A stretch of DNA of 64,000 bases from Bacteroidales bacterium (GTDB lineage Bacteria > Bacteroidota > Bacteroidia > Bacteroidales > Lentimicrobiaceae): positions 1 through 64,000 of the forward strand of contig JAEUTG010000013.1 in assembly GCA_016788045.1 (NCBI GenBank), written 5' to 3'. A model generated the notes under the pieces. The model was not told the origin of the DNA. It saw only the letters and a program-made list of their open reading frames with translations, and made no database searches. Positions 48,901 through 57,607 of this stretch are shown in pieces. A program made the translations under genes and the position numbers. Position 1 is the stretch's first letter. The number at the start of each line of letters is the position of its first letter.

Positions 48901-50889
48901 GAAGCAAATTCCACTTGTTCGTTCAACGGAAACTACAACTCAGGAAATGGTTACGGAATCGGAATATACAGATTCTCTCTTGCCGGAATTGACAATACAA
49001 CGCAGGAAAACGATGGTGATTACCAGAATTATACATGCAGCCATTGGACTCTGCTTGAACAGGGGACTGATTATACCCTAACCATACAAACCGGAACGGC
49101 CAACAATGAAGGGGCTGCAGTTTACATCGATTACGACAACAGCGGCACTTTTGAACCCGTTGAACGGGTTGCAACTTTTCCTTCAAACAAAGTGGGGACC
49201 AGGTCAGTTAACTTTAGCACTCCCTCAACCGGGATTGAAACAGGCAAAGGTTTGCGGCTGAGAGTTTTATCAAAATATAGCGGAGTTCCTTCAATGGCAT
49301 GCGATGTCAGTAGCTATGGGCAGGCAGAAGATTATACCGTTTATTTTAAACACACTTTCGCCTGGGATGGAAGTTCAGGCACGGACTGGGCAGTTGCTGA
49401 AAACTGGGTTAACGACCTTGTACCGGTTGCTTCGTCAGAAGTAGTAATCCCGGGTGGTTGTTCAAATTACCCTGTTCTTGCTTCCGGAGTTGCCTGTAAA
49501 GACCTTACCATTTCCGGGGGGGCATCGCTGGTGATTAACCCCGGTGCTGCGCTGACTATTACCGGCAACCTGACCAATGAGGCCGGAGCAGAAGGACTGA
49601 TAATTGAATCAGATGCCGGTGGTACCGGTTCACTTTTGCATTCAACCACCGGTGTTCAGGCAACCATCGAACGTTACATCGGTGGATCATCCTGGGGAAG
49701 TCCCGACGATGGCTGGCATCTGCTCTCATCGCCCGTTGCCTCGCAGTCTGTCAGCGATTTTACGGTTGACCCGGCCACGGATTACGATTTTTATGCATGG
49801 TCTGAGGCAGGCGATGAATGGGTAAATTTCAAGGATGGCTCATTTTCAGTGTTTAATAACGGTAACAACTTTGTTCCCGGCAGGGGATATCTGATAGCTT
49901 ATAAGAATACCGTCATCCAGAGATTTTCAGGTGTCGTCAACACGGCAGATGTGACCATGAATCTTACGCGCACCGGCAGCAGCGATTATGCAGGATTCAA
50001 CCTCATAGGCAACCCTTTTTCCTCCGCAGTGAGCTGGAACCCGGACTGGGCGTCGGGCAATGTTGGTGGTGTTGCCTACATCTGGGATGAAGCCGGTAAG
50101 GATTACATCCCGGTTGAATCCGGTGATGTCATTCCTTCGATGAACGGAATGATGGTTTACCTGGGAAGCGGAAATATGGAAGATATTATAATTCCCTCAG
50201 GTTCGCGGCAACATAATCCGCAAAGTTGGTATAAGACATCGGTCGACCGGATCCTGCTTGTTGCTCATGATTTAACCTCAGGAGCCTCCAAACAATGTAT
50301 CGTAAGGTTTAACCCCGAGGCTACCGGTGGTTTCGATCTGAAATACGATGGCCTGTACCTGAAGGGTTACGCACCGGAATTCTATACCGTTTCAGAAGGT
50401 CGTCACCTTACGGTAAATACGCTTCGGTCAATGCAGGATCAGAGTGAAATACCTCTTTCATTCGTAAAAAGCAGCTCCGAGAGCTATTCCGTAGAGCTTG
50501 CCGGTTCATACACAGGAATGCGTGTTTTGCTGAAAGACAAAAAACTCAGCCAAACGGTCGATCTTACACAGCAACGTCACTATAATTTTTCTTCAGCCGA
50601 TGGGGAAGCCCCTGATCGGTTTGAACTGAGCTTCACGACAGTCGGAATTGATGAAGATAACATGAATGTTCTGGGTGGTGCCTGGATGAACGATGGCTGT
50701 CTTTATATCAACAGTTCAGCAGTTAATACAGCCTATGAGGTACTTGATCTGCAGGGGCAGATACTGCAAGCGGGCAGTGCTTTGACCTCTGGCATTCAAG
50801 CTTTCCCTGTCCGTTTGCCAGCAGGCATCTACATCGTAAGATTAACCAGTAAAAGCAGGAGTATTTCAGTTAAAGTCGTAAATTTTTAA
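45949..50889 (+). CDS. large T9SS-secreted BNR/VPS10-repeat protein with FN3, PKD and GEVED domains
   Basis: The 1646-residue protein has a signal peptide (to about residue 27, ending SIAVFAQ). A beta-propeller of VPS10/BNR type follows (about 110-790) with repeats such as NTIYIGSPSGGIWKTTNHG and GVYKTTDGGQHWTQING. Next are an FN3 domain (about 795-895), a PKD domain (about 905-985, WDVDNDGVTDYTTQNPTHTY), a GEVED-type domain (about 1060-1135, VYIDYDNSGTFEP) and a further beta-rich part. The T9SS sorting domain closes the protein (TAYEVLDLQGQILQAG, LPAGIYIVRLTSKSR). It is a surface or secreted adhesin- or hydrolase-like protein. Asp-box turns are intact, but a glycosidase active site cannot be shown. 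Confidence 0.88.
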   Translation: MKEFNSSTRQFACILVFLFFSSIAVFAQENISGEEPLNHGFWLERMQDTNVDFYQLQRSFNQYWANRSDHKGNGYKIFRRWEYINESRVEASGRLQSPGFVLKEYLKYMQLAASRSAAGNWQIAAPDAYPVNATSQPTGMGRINAIAFHPTEVNTIYIGSPSGGIWKTTNHGLSWTDLSAGLPSLGVSSIVVNPENPDVIYIGTGDRDANDAPGIGVYKTTDGGQHWTQINGTMGNVTVGALIMHPTDRSILYAATSGGIYKTVNAGATWTGVLNPGNFKDIQFKPGDPTVLYAAYSSSGGAWFYRSGNSGVNWSWISTSNGVPAAGSRMVIGTTPADPDYVYLVLIKASDKTFQALLRSTDSGLNFTTQSTSPNIFDYACNGSGTATQATYDLCITADPLDKNVVYVGSINNWKSTDGGSTWSITTHWSGDCNGSATAVHADQHVYGWSPHFHRLYVGHDGGLTFTANDGGEWTEITGPLPITQLYKIGQSAISQDVILYGQQDNGSNALAGGVLTTVRGGDGTECLVDYTSENYCYNTYVQGDISRSVTGPAGFYSNVGSTGTNGIGSEESGAWVTPYFLDKTNPSVMFAGYQNVFRCDNIKASPSSSVTWTAISSGESETCRVMEQSAANTDILYVYRLNAVNKLQRTDNAGDSPASVSWTICSLPVASPITDLKTHPTDENIVYAAAGTSIYKSVDKGITWSDMDPLVSLPDLFINCLVIDKNSNEGIYIGNQTGVWYKDATMTSWMLFSTGLPPVDIRELEIFYDLTGTQHRIKAATYGRGLWQSDLFESGVLNPTGFEAEVSSNTSIDLTWALSQGNEVLLAYNTSPTFGNPVDGSSYATTIPGGGTVLYSGDDVSFNHSGLTENTTYYYKIWSYDGAMNYSSGSTANATTTYSVADFNADNSLSCSGNLTVNFTDASIGAWNSWAWDVDNDGVTDYTTQNPTHTYNQAGLYSVKLTINNGAASTTKHNLILVMADGPEANSTCSFNGNYNSGNGYGIGIYRFSLAGIDNTTQENDGDYQNYTCSHWTLLEQGTDYTLTIQTGTANNEGAAVYIDYDNSGTFEPVERVATFPSNKVGTRSVNFSTPSTGIETGKGLRLRVLSKYSGVPSMACDVSSYGQAEDYTVYFKHTFAWDGSSGTDWAVAENWVNDLVPVASSEVVIPGGCSNYPVLASGVACKDLTISGGASLVINPGAALTITGNLTNEAGAEGLIIESDAGGTGSLLHSTTGVQATIERYIGGSSWGSPDDGWHLLSSPVASQSVSDFTVDPATDYDFYAWSEAGDEWVNFKDGSFSVFNNGNNFVPGRGYLIAYKNTVIQRFSGVVNTADVTMNLTRTGSSDYAGFNLIGNPFSSAVSWNPDWASGNVGGVAYIWDEAGKDYIPVESGDVIPSMNGMMVYLGSGNMEDIIIPSGSRQHNPQSWYKTSVDRILLVAHDLTSGASKQCIVRFNPEATGGFDLKYDGLYLKGYAPEFYTVSEGRHLTVNTLRSMQDQSEIPLSFVKSSSESYSVELAGSYTGMRVLLKDKKLSQTVDLTQQRHYNFSSADGEAPDRFELSFTTVGIDEDNMNVLGGAWMNDGCLYINSSAVNTAYEVLDLQGQILQAGSALTSGIQAFPVRLPAGIYIVRLTSKSRSISVKVVNF

Positions 50890-51123
50890 ATGGATACCAT
50901 GAAAGCAGGAATCTGTATGCTATTGTTGCTGTTGTTGCATCTCTTATGGCTACCGGCGGTTTATCCGCAGGCACCGCCGCCTCCACCGGCAATGCACGGA
51001 AGCAATGGAAATCAGCCGGCTGGAAACGGGGCTCCCATAGGCAGCGGAATCGTTCTGCTGGCTGGATTATTCGCTTCATATGGAGTCGTAAGATACAGGA
51101 ATTCAGGAAAGATGAACTCATGA
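50890..51123 (+). CDS. small exported protein with a PID-CTERM-like tail
   Basis: The 77-residue protein begins at the base after the stop of the T9SS protein gene. It has a signal peptide (ending AVYPQ) and a proline-rich linker (APPPPPAMHG, then GNQPAGNG). The C-terminal motif is PIGSG-hydrophobic helix-YGVVRYR (about residues 49-70). The layout (short tripartite tail with a motif, one membrane helix and basic end) resembles the PID-CTERM/exosortase-type sorting signals of Bacteroidota small proteins. It is co-transcribed with the giant protein and may be a membrane-tethered companion. Confidence 0.6.
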   Translation: MDTMKAGICMLLLLLLHLLWLPAVYPQAPPPPPAMHGSNGNQPAGNGAPIGSGIVLLAGLFASYGVVRYRNSGKMNS

Positions 51124-51158
51124 AAGGTTCGTTTATATTTCCCGGTTGAGTGTAAATA

Positions 51159-51629
51159 TTACGTGGAGCTGTAAGCTTTTCTGAGGTAAACAGGAATCGG
51201 GGCAACATACGAGATAAGGATGACCGGCCCCCATATCCAGATCAACCGGTGTGATGCTGTCAAGGCATTGAAAACCAGGTGCAGTTGCAGCAGATTAAAG
51301 GCAATCAGCGTAAGCATTCCATACACATCCAGCAGTGCGAGGGCCAGCTGTTGCTGCCTGGCCTGATTGTTTTCATTCAGCTTTACAGGGTAATTGAAGC
51401 TGCCGGGGAATCGTTTGACCCACTTCAGCAACAGGTACAAACCAATGGAAAACACAGGGATAAAGAAAAGCACTGCAGGATTGCCGTAAATATCCGCTTC
51501 TCCGGTAAAGTTGTAGTGCACGGGAATGGAATCAGCCGAAACTTCGTACAGGGTGAAAGCTCCGGCAATCAAAAGGCCAATCAGCAGATAGTCAGCAATA
51601 ACAGGGTAGCCTGCATGGCATTTTTTCAT
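51159..51629 (-). CDS. DUF1648-type membrane protein
   Basis: The 156-residue protein has four hydrophobic segments. The DUF1648 signature is IPVHYNFTGEADIYGNPAVLFFIPVF, in which the phrase VHYNFTGEAD matches the family's IPxHxNxxGxxD. It is related to the SdpI-type immunity proteins, but only the DUF1648 part is present. Its start overlaps the stop of the DUF5362-like gene by one base (TGATG), so the pair is translationally coupled. The function is unknown. Confidence 0.75.
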   Translation of the reverse strand: MKKCHAGYPVIADYLLIGLLIAGAFTLYEVSADSIPVHYNFTGEADIYGNPAVLFFIPVFSIGLYLLLKWVKRFPGSFNYPVKLNENNQARQQQLALALLDVYGMLTLIAFNLLQLHLVFNALTASHRLIWIWGPVILISYVAPIPVYLRKAYSST

Positions 51630-52102
51630 CAGGCATTCAGAAAACCACCGGCAAACAAACCAGCCCCGAGTATCACCATGGCGATGATTGCCAGTATGTA
51701 CAATGCTATGAAAATGATGGTCATGATGCCAACAGTTCTGAAATGCAGGGCAAGGTTTTTCATCGCTTCGCCAAATACTTCGGTGCTGCCCGATAACAAA
51801 GCCCTTTTTAAGAGGCTGCCAAAACGCATAAGGAAAATAACCGGAAGCAGATAGAGGCCACCGAAGATCAGGTAAACCACACTGAGCAGGAAAGGGGGGT
51901 AGGGCATCTGGGAAGTTTCATTCAGAAACGGCAGAATCAACGCCATAACGAGGGCCAGTACCACCATGAGTCCGACAAAGATAAAACCCAGAATGCTGAA
52001 AAATGTGGTCCATTTGCGGGTTTCAGTAAGCGATTCCACCGATTGTTGGTTAAGTGTGATGGGATCTTTGATTTCCGGGGTGGTGTAATTGTGTTCTTCC
52101 AT
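51629..52102 (-). CDS. DUF5362-like membrane protein
   Basis: The 157-residue protein has four membrane helices (about 31-58, 70-92, 122-142, 143-155) and an acidic, hydrophilic N terminus (MEEHNYTTPEIKDPITLN). The order and the LLKRALLSGSTEVFGEAMKNLALHFR cytoplasmic loop fit the DUF5362 family, common in Bacteroidota. It is coupled to the DUF1648 gene. No function is known. Confidence 0.65.
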   Translation of the reverse strand: MEEHNYTTPEIKDPITLNQQSVESLTETRKWTTFFSILGFIFVGLMVVLALVMALILPFLNETSQMPYPPFLLSVVYLIFGGLYLLPVIFLMRFGSLLKRALLSGSTEVFGEAMKNLALHFRTVGIMTIIFIALYILAIIAMVILGAGLFAGGFLNA

Positions 52103-52165
52103 AGGTTTGTTGCGGATATAATGATATTCAATTGCTGTAAAATAACAGAATTACCTGACAAGATA

Positions 52166-52192
52166 ACAAAAAATGCAGCACAAAGGCTGCAT
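52166..52192 (-). terminator. terminator on the minus strand
   Basis: On the minus strand ATGCAGC-N6-GCTGCAT is followed by TTTTTTG. It ends transcription of the gene at 52198-52500. Confidence 0.75.
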
Positions 52193-52197
52193 GGGTA

Positions 52198-52500
52198 TTA
52201 ATCTTCCGGGTCAACAGACGGGTCGTTGTCGGGGAATCCCTCTTCGGATTCCTTTTCATCGTTGATTTCGTCAAGGTTGTCATCATCATTGATGCTACCC
52301 TTGGCATCAACTTTTACCGGTACTTTTACCAGGTAGCTTGCCTCTTCTGTATCGACCGTTATCGCGAAAAAGAAATCATCACCCTTGGTTTTTACTTTGA
52401 TAACGTGGTTGTTGTAACCAAGAGGATATTTCTTTCTGATTGCTTCGAGCACTTCCGGTGTAACATTGCTATAACTGACTACCAATCGTTTTCGTTCCAT
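52198..52500 (-). CDS. conserved hypothetical protein (100 aa)
   Basis: The 100-residue cytoplasmic protein has a basic, structured first half (MERKRLVVSYSNVTPEVLE, then YPLGYNNHVIKVKTKGDDF) and a strongly acidic, probably disordered tail (EEGFPDNDPSVDPED). It is monocistronic with its own terminator. I recognise the pattern as a small Bacteroidota-specific family without known function. Confidence 0.65.
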   Translation of the reverse strand: MERKRLVVSYSNVTPEVLEAIRKKYPLGYNNHVIKVKTKGDDFFFAITVDTEEASYLVKVPVKVDAKGSINDDDNLDEINDEKESEEGFPDNDPSVDPED

Positions 52501-52638
52501 AAAATATACAATTCGGGATGGTTTTCAAAAAGTTTACAATAATACGCAAGTAAATTAAAAAATCGGTTAATCAAGTGTTAAAATTCCTTAAACTCATTCA
52601 AATGCAATTGATCAGAATGCAATTAATCTGAAAAACGG

Positions 52639-54660
52639 CTACTTCACCTTCGAGAGTACAATGGCGGTTCTGTTGGTTACATACAAATGCAACTGGAAAA
52701 TCCCGAGCTGATCATTGTATACGGCCGGATAGCTGAGTGTTTCATCAATCCTGCCATGTCCGCCGAAGTCCTTGTTGTCGCTGTTAAGAACAATGTTGTA
52801 TTCACCTTGTTCAGGTACCGTAAAAATATAATCCGGTACACTGCTGAAAGGGTGAAAATTAAAGACAAATACCAGATCACCCCTTGAAAAAACAATGGTT
52901 TTGTTGGCTTCATCCATGTTGAGCTGAACGGCAAACTCATGGTTGAGGACATTCCGGTTTCTCATCAGGTGGATCATCTGCTGATCAAATGCCAGCAGGT
53001 ATTTGTATTTGAGCGATGGGTTCAGCGGCAATGACCACTGCCTGCGGGCATAATGGTAGCTCCAGTTGTTGCCTTCGCGCGGAAAATCAATCCATTCCGG
53101 ATGTCCGAATTCGTTGCCCATGAAGTTGAGGTAGGCGTGTCCGCCCAGAGAAATGGTAAAAAGCCGTATGAGTTTGTGGAGGGCAATGCCGCGGTCTACC
53201 ACCAGGTTCTGATTGTCCACATGCATACTCCAGTACATTTCCTGATCCATCAGCCAGAAAGCGATGGTTTTATCGCCTACCAGCGCCTGGTCGTGTGACT
53301 CGGCGTAGGCCACGGTCTTAACCCCGGGCAGGCGGTTGTTCATCACATTCCACAGTTCATAAATATTCCAGTCTTCATCTTTGGTTTCCTTCAGCAGTTT
53401 AATCCAGAAATCGGGCAGGCCCATGCCCAGCCTGTAGTTGAACCCGATACCGCCCTCAGCCACCGGTGCAGCCAGACCGGGCATTCCGGTTACGTCTTCG
53501 GCGATGGTGACAGCATTCCTGTTGATGGTGTGAACCAGCTTATTGGCCAGCTGCAGGTAGGTGATGGCATCCCATTCAACCCCGTCGGTGAAGTATTTGT
53601 ATTGTGAATCAATCACTCCGTTGCCGTGATGAAAATACATCATCGATCCGACCCCGTCGAAGCGGAAGCCATCGAAATGGAACTCCTTTAGCCAGTATTT
53701 TACGTTTGAAAGCAGAAACTGAAGTACTTCGGTTTTCCCGTAATCAAAAAGCATGGAATCCCATTGCGGGTGGATTCCCCGTCCACCGGGATGAAAATAC
53801 TGATGGTCGCTGCCATCAAACATATTCAGCCCTTCGTTCAGATTCTTGACAGTGTGGGAATGAACGATGTCCATAATCACGGCAATACCCAGCTCATGCG
53901 CTTTTTTTATCAGGGCTTTGAGATCTTCGGGGGTACCGAATCTCGAGGAGGGTGCGAAAAAGTTGGCAACATGGTACCCGAATGAACCATAATAGGGATG
54001 TTCCTGAATGGCCATCATCTGAATGGCGTTATAGCCGCACTTCTTTACCCACGGCAGCACCGTTTCAGCAAACTCATTGTAGGTGCCCAGGCCTTCCTTC
54101 TCCTGCGACATCCCCACATGACATTCGTAAATGAAGAGTTTTTCTTCAGGATTGATGGTAAAATCATCGCCTTTCCAGTCAAATTTACCAAACCACAGTT
54201 GTCCTGAGAAATTCTTGGTATCCTCATCCTGCACAACGCGGCGTATGTATGCCGGAATGCGTGGCAGAAACCCGTTGTTGCCCTCAACCCAGACTTTGAT
54301 CTTGCTGCCATGCACAAAACTCTTTTTGTAGCGGGCTTCATCGAGAAATATCTCCCAGATGCCATTACCAACCTGATGAAGCGGGTGCGAGCGCGGATTC
54401 CAGTCGTTGAAATCACCCGCCAGAAACAGTGCGCCTGCTGCAGGAGCCCATTCCCGGTAATACCAGCCTTTGCTCTCTGCATCGTAAACAATGCCCATGA
54501 ACTTATAGGCATCGGAAAATTTCAGCAACGAACCACTGTGGATTTCAATCTGCTGCAACTTCTCCCTGTAACGTTCAATCCTGGCTATCACATCGTTGGT
54601 AACCGGCTCAAGCCATGCGTCGGTTTTTACTATTCCTGGTACCTTTTTTTTCATGATCAT
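52639..54660 (-). CDS. glgB: 1,4-alpha-glucan branching enzyme (GH13)
   Basis: The start is set at ATG 54660 (MIMKKKVPGIVKTD); the longer frame begins inside the promoter. The 673-residue enzyme has an N-terminal CBM48 (YYREWAPAAGALFLAGDFNDW) and a GH13 barrel with IMDIVHSHTVKN, GFRFDGVGSMMYFHHG (nucleophile Asp), ITIAEDVTGMPG (acid Glu) and YAESHDQALVG. A C-terminal beta domain follows. The sequence resembles the eukaryotic-type GBE branch more than E. coli GlgB. It makes alpha-1,6 branches in glycogen. No other glycogen genes adjoin. Confidence 0.92.
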   Translation of the reverse strand: MIMKKKVPGIVKTDAWLEPVTNDVIARIERYREKLQQIEIHSGSLLKFSDAYKFMGIVYDAESKGWYYREWAPAAGALFLAGDFNDWNPRSHPLHQVGNGIWEIFLDEARYKKSFVHGSKIKVWVEGNNGFLPRIPAYIRRVVQDEDTKNFSGQLWFGKFDWKGDDFTINPEEKLFIYECHVGMSQEKEGLGTYNEFAETVLPWVKKCGYNAIQMMAIQEHPYYGSFGYHVANFFAPSSRFGTPEDLKALIKKAHELGIAVIMDIVHSHTVKNLNEGLNMFDGSDHQYFHPGGRGIHPQWDSMLFDYGKTEVLQFLLSNVKYWLKEFHFDGFRFDGVGSMMYFHHGNGVIDSQYKYFTDGVEWDAITYLQLANKLVHTINRNAVTIAEDVTGMPGLAAPVAEGGIGFNYRLGMGLPDFWIKLLKETKDEDWNIYELWNVMNNRLPGVKTVAYAESHDQALVGDKTIAFWLMDQEMYWSMHVDNQNLVVDRGIALHKLIRLFTISLGGHAYLNFMGNEFGHPEWIDFPREGNNWSYHYARRQWSLPLNPSLKYKYLLAFDQQMIHLMRNRNVLNHEFAVQLNMDEANKTIVFSRGDLVFVFNFHPFSSVPDYIFTVPEQGEYNIVLNSDNKDFGGHGRIDETLSYPAVYNDQLGIFQLHLYVTNRTAIVLSKVK

Positions 54661-54735
54661 CAACAAGTTTGAAGCTGTAGCTGAAATATACAGATGATTT
54701 TTCCGGTTAAAATTAAGAATTCCCGCTTGATATGA

Positions 54736-54743
54736 CAAAATTA
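54736..54743 (-). promoter_or_regulatory. -7 element (TAATTTTG) of glgB
   Basis: The minus strand reads TAATTTTG at 54743-54736, giving a leader of about 70 nt to ATG 54660 and excluding the start at 54738. Confidence 0.5.
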
Positions 54744-54870
54744 ACTTCAGAATGCGTTCATTAATTCTTCAATCACCCTGAGTGTGCACATTATCAAAGC
54801 GTTGTGGTTCTAAGGAAAAAAATTAGGCCCTGTATCTGACAAATGGAAAGGGAATGCCCCGGGAATGTTT

Positions 54871-54878
54871 TATTTTTG
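54871..54878 (+). promoter_or_regulatory. -7 element (TATTTTTG) of the HerA-like gene
   Basis: TATTTTTG lies 26 bp before ATG 54905 and inside the longer open frame, which it excludes. Confidence 0.55.
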
Positions 54879-54904
54879 CTGCAAACATCAATATCCCGGA
54901 AGCT

Positions 54905-56461
54905 ATGGCATATAAAGGAAGAGAAACCTACATTGCAAAATCTGATATGGAGCTGTCGATCGTTCCGCAGATGGCCAACCGTCACGGACTGATTGCCGGA
55001 GCAACCGGTACCGGAAAAACCGTGACCCTTCAGGTGTTGGCTGAATCGTTCAGCCTGCAGGGCGTTCCGGTATTTATGACCGATATCAAGGGCGACCTCT
55101 CTGGCGTGAGCAAGGCAGGAACCCCCAACCAGCGGATTCTCGACCGGGTTCAGAAACTGGGCCTTGATGGGTATGAAAACCGCGCTTTCCCCGTTACTTT
55201 CTGGGATGTCTTCGGCGAACAGGGGCACCCGATGCGGACCACCATTTCTGAAATGGGGCCTTTGCTGCTGGCCAGGCTGCTCAACCTCAACGATACCCAG
55301 GAGGGGGTGCTGAATCTGGTTTTTAAAATTGCCGACGACAACGACCTGCTGCTGCTCGATCTGAAAGACCTGACCTCACTGCTTGAATATGTGGGCAATA
55401 ACCGTGATAAATTTACTGTATCCTATGGCAATATCTCTGCAGCCAGCATAGGCTCCATTCAGCGGAATCTGTTGGTGCTCGGACAACAGGGCGCTGAGAA
55501 CTTCTTCGGTGAACCGGCCTTCGACATCAACGATCTGTTGCAGAGCGATCCCGCGGGATTGGGTGTGCTGAACATTCTGTCGGCTGAAAAGCTGATGCAG
55601 TCACCCCGGATTTATTCATCCTTCTTACTCTGGCTGTTGTCGGAGCTCTTCGAAGAGTTGCCCGAGGCCGGTGACCTGCAGAAGCCCAAACTGGTGTTTT
55701 TCTTCGATGAGGCTCACCTCTTATTCAACGAAGCGCCGAAAATCCTGCTCGATAAAATCGAACAGGTTGTCAGGCTGATCCGGTCGAAAGGGGTGGGGGT
55801 CTATTTTATTTCGCAGAACCCGCTCGACATCCCCGATACCGTGCTGGGGCAGCTCGGAAACCGCGTTCAGCATGCCTTGCGGGCCTTTACGCCCCGTGAT
55901 CAGAAAGCGGTGAAAGCAGCCGCTACCACCTTCAGGGTAAATCCAAAGGTGAATGTGGAAACCGCCATCACAGAGCTTGGAGTGGGAGAGGCCCTGGTCT
56001 CTTTCCTCGATGAAAAGGGAATTCCGGGAATGGTTGAACGCGCCTTGATCCTGCCTCCGGGGGGGCAGATCGGGCCGGTAACCCCGGAAGAAAGAAAACA
56101 GATCATTCAGAATTCAGCGGTTTTCGGTGTTTATGAAAAACAGCTCGACCGCGAATCGGCCTTTGAAATCCTGAATGAGCGTATGACCGAGGCCAACCGC
56201 ACAAAGGAACTGCAGGATGCTGCCGACGCTGAGGCCAAAGAGAAGCTTCAGCGCGCCAAAGACGAAGCAGCCCTTGCCCGGGCCGAGGCTGCCAAAGAAA
56301 GGGCTGAGCGGTCACTCCGGAAAGGCACTACGGGCGATTTGCTGAGCGAACTTACCAAACAGGCCGGACGCTCAGTAACGCGCACCATGGGCAGTGAACT
56401 GGGCCGGCAGCTCGTACGCGGGCTCCTTGGTTCCATTTTCGGCGGAAGCCGCAGAAAGTAA
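54905..56461 (+). CDS. HerA/DUF853-family ATPase
   Basis: The start is set at ATG 54905 ([18 protein letters not shown]). The 518-residue protein has Walker A GATGTGKT near residue 37, a conserved DIKGDLSG, Walker [12 protein letters not shown], the sensor segment [13 protein letters not shown] and an Arg-rich motif. A C-terminal Ala/Glu-rich coiled coil follows ([19 protein letters not shown]). It belongs to the DUF853 branch of HerA/FtsK-type hexameric ATPases (bacterial YjgR-like). The role is unclear, possibly DNA processing. The aminotransferase gene begins 33 bp later. Confidence 0.88.
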   Translation: MAYKGRETYIAKSDMELSIVPQMANRHGLIAGATGTGKTVTLQVLAESFSLQGVPVFMTDIKGDLSGVSKAGTPNQRILDRVQKLGLDGYENRAFPVTFWDVFGEQGHPMRTTISEMGPLLLARLLNLNDTQEGVLNLVFKIADDNDLLLLDLKDLTSLLEYVGNNRDKFTVSYGNISAASIGSIQRNLLVLGQQGAENFFGEPAFDINDLLQSDPAGLGVLNILSAEKLMQSPRIYSSFLLWLLSELFEELPEAGDLQKPKLVFFFDEAHLLFNEAPKILLDKIEQVVRLIRSKGVGVYFISQNPLDIPDTVLGQLGNRVQHALRAFTPRDQKAVKAAATTFRVNPKVNVETAITELGVGEALVSFLDEKGIPGMVERALILPPGGQIGPVTPEERKQIIQNSAVFGVYEKQLDRESAFEILNERMTEANRTKELQDAADAEAKEKLQRAKDEAALARAEAAKERAERSLRKGTTGDLLSELTKQAGRSVTRTMGSELGRQLVRGLLGSIFGGSRRK

Positions 56462-56494
56462 GCCCCGCATTCTTCAGCTTCATTCAACTTGTCA

Positions 56495-57319
56495 ATGGCA
56501 GAATTTTCCGGAACCCATTTCCTCTTAAACGGCCAACTTATGCCGACCGGAGGCGCCGATGTCTTTTTCAGGCCCGGTAAACATTATATTTATGAAGTCT
56601 TCAGGGTAATCAACGGGATTCCGTTGTTTATCGAAGATCATCTCGGCCGCTTCTTCCAGACCCTGGAACTTGTCGGCTACCCTGCACAATACCCAACCAG
56701 TGCCTTACTTCAACAGGTGATGGCTTTGATTGATGCCAATGGCAAAGCCGAAGGGAACATCAAGATTTCGATTGCACCCGATGCAACGGGCAAAGAAAAC
56801 CTGCTGATCTATTATACCCCGCACCAGTATCCCACGCCCCGACAGTTTTCAGAGGGCGTCCCCGTGAAACTGCTTCAGGCCATGCGGGTCAATCCGCAGG
56901 CCAAGGTGATGGATGTTACACTGAGGGCCGAAACCGATGCCCTGAAATCGGCCGAAGCCTATGAGATTCTGCTGGTTGATGAACAAGGCTTCATTACCGA
57001 AGGCAGCCGATCCAATGTGTTTTTCATGCTGAATGATGCGCTGGTTACCTCCCCGTCAGAAACTGTGCTGTCTGGGGTTACCCGAAAGCAGGTGATTGCT
57101 GTCTGCCGTGCGCATGGCATTGCAGTGGCTGAGCAGAAATTTGCCGTCACAGATTTGCCGGCTGTAAGCGGGGTGTTTCTTACCGGAACCTCCCGCAAGG
57201 TGCTGCCTGTTTGTCGGGTGGATGAGGTCAGTTATCCGGTAAACCATCCGCTGATGCTCGAAGTGAGGCGGCTGTTTGATGAATATGTTGCTGACTATTT
57301 AACCAGAAAAAAGGCATAG
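56495..57319 (+). CDS. class IV aminotransferase (D-amino acid or branched-chain type)
   Basis: The start is set at ATG 56495 (MAEFSGTHFLLNG). The 274-residue fold-type IV PLP enzyme has an N-terminal domain with EVFRVINGIPLFIEDHLGRF, a central DALKSAEAYEILLVDEQGFITEGSRSNVFF (PLP Lys in the LK segment and the phosphate-binding GSRSN), and VLSGVTRKQVIAVC. It is a PLP-dependent transaminase of the DAAT/BCAT/ADCL family. The precise substrate is uncertain. It is probably in one operon with the HerA-like gene. Confidence 0.82.
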   Translation: MAEFSGTHFLLNGQLMPTGGADVFFRPGKHYIYEVFRVINGIPLFIEDHLGRFFQTLELVGYPAQYPTSALLQQVMALIDANGKAEGNIKISIAPDATGKENLLIYYTPHQYPTPRQFSEGVPVKLLQAMRVNPQAKVMDVTLRAETDALKSAEAYEILLVDEQGFITEGSRSNVFFMLNDALVTSPSETVLSGVTRKQVIAVCRAHGIAVAEQKFAVTDLPAVSGVFLTGTSRKVLPVCRVDEVSYPVNHPLMLEVRRLFDEYVADYLTRKKA

Positions 57320-57364
57320 GAACGGGATGTAAGGATGAATTGTAATTTCGGGTTCTTTCAGGGT

Positions 57365-57580
57365 GTGTTGGTCCGCGGCCGCAAGCCTTTAAAAGCAGAA
57401 AAGGAATATGCCTAGGCCCAGAACCGGGAAGCTCAAAACATCATCCTAACCGGCCCCATCCGCTGCCAACCGGCGGACTGGTTCAATAACATCATGGACC
57501 AGAATGTACCGGAACTGGCTGGGGTAGCTCAAATGAATATAGATGCTGTAGTGAATGCGTTGAGGTTGAGGATTGTTTAA
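57365..57580 (+). pseudogene. decayed open frame after the aminotransferase
   Basis: One frame reads from GTG 57365 through an in-frame TAG (57413) to TAA 57580. It encodes phrases such as AQNREAQNIILTGPIRCQPADW (split here) and NVPELAGVAQMNIDAVVNALR. The stop and the lack of a start point to a remnant. I do not recognise the protein. Confidence 0.3.
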
Positions 57581-57607
57581 GAAATTAATTAATTGACTCC
57601 TATTAAG

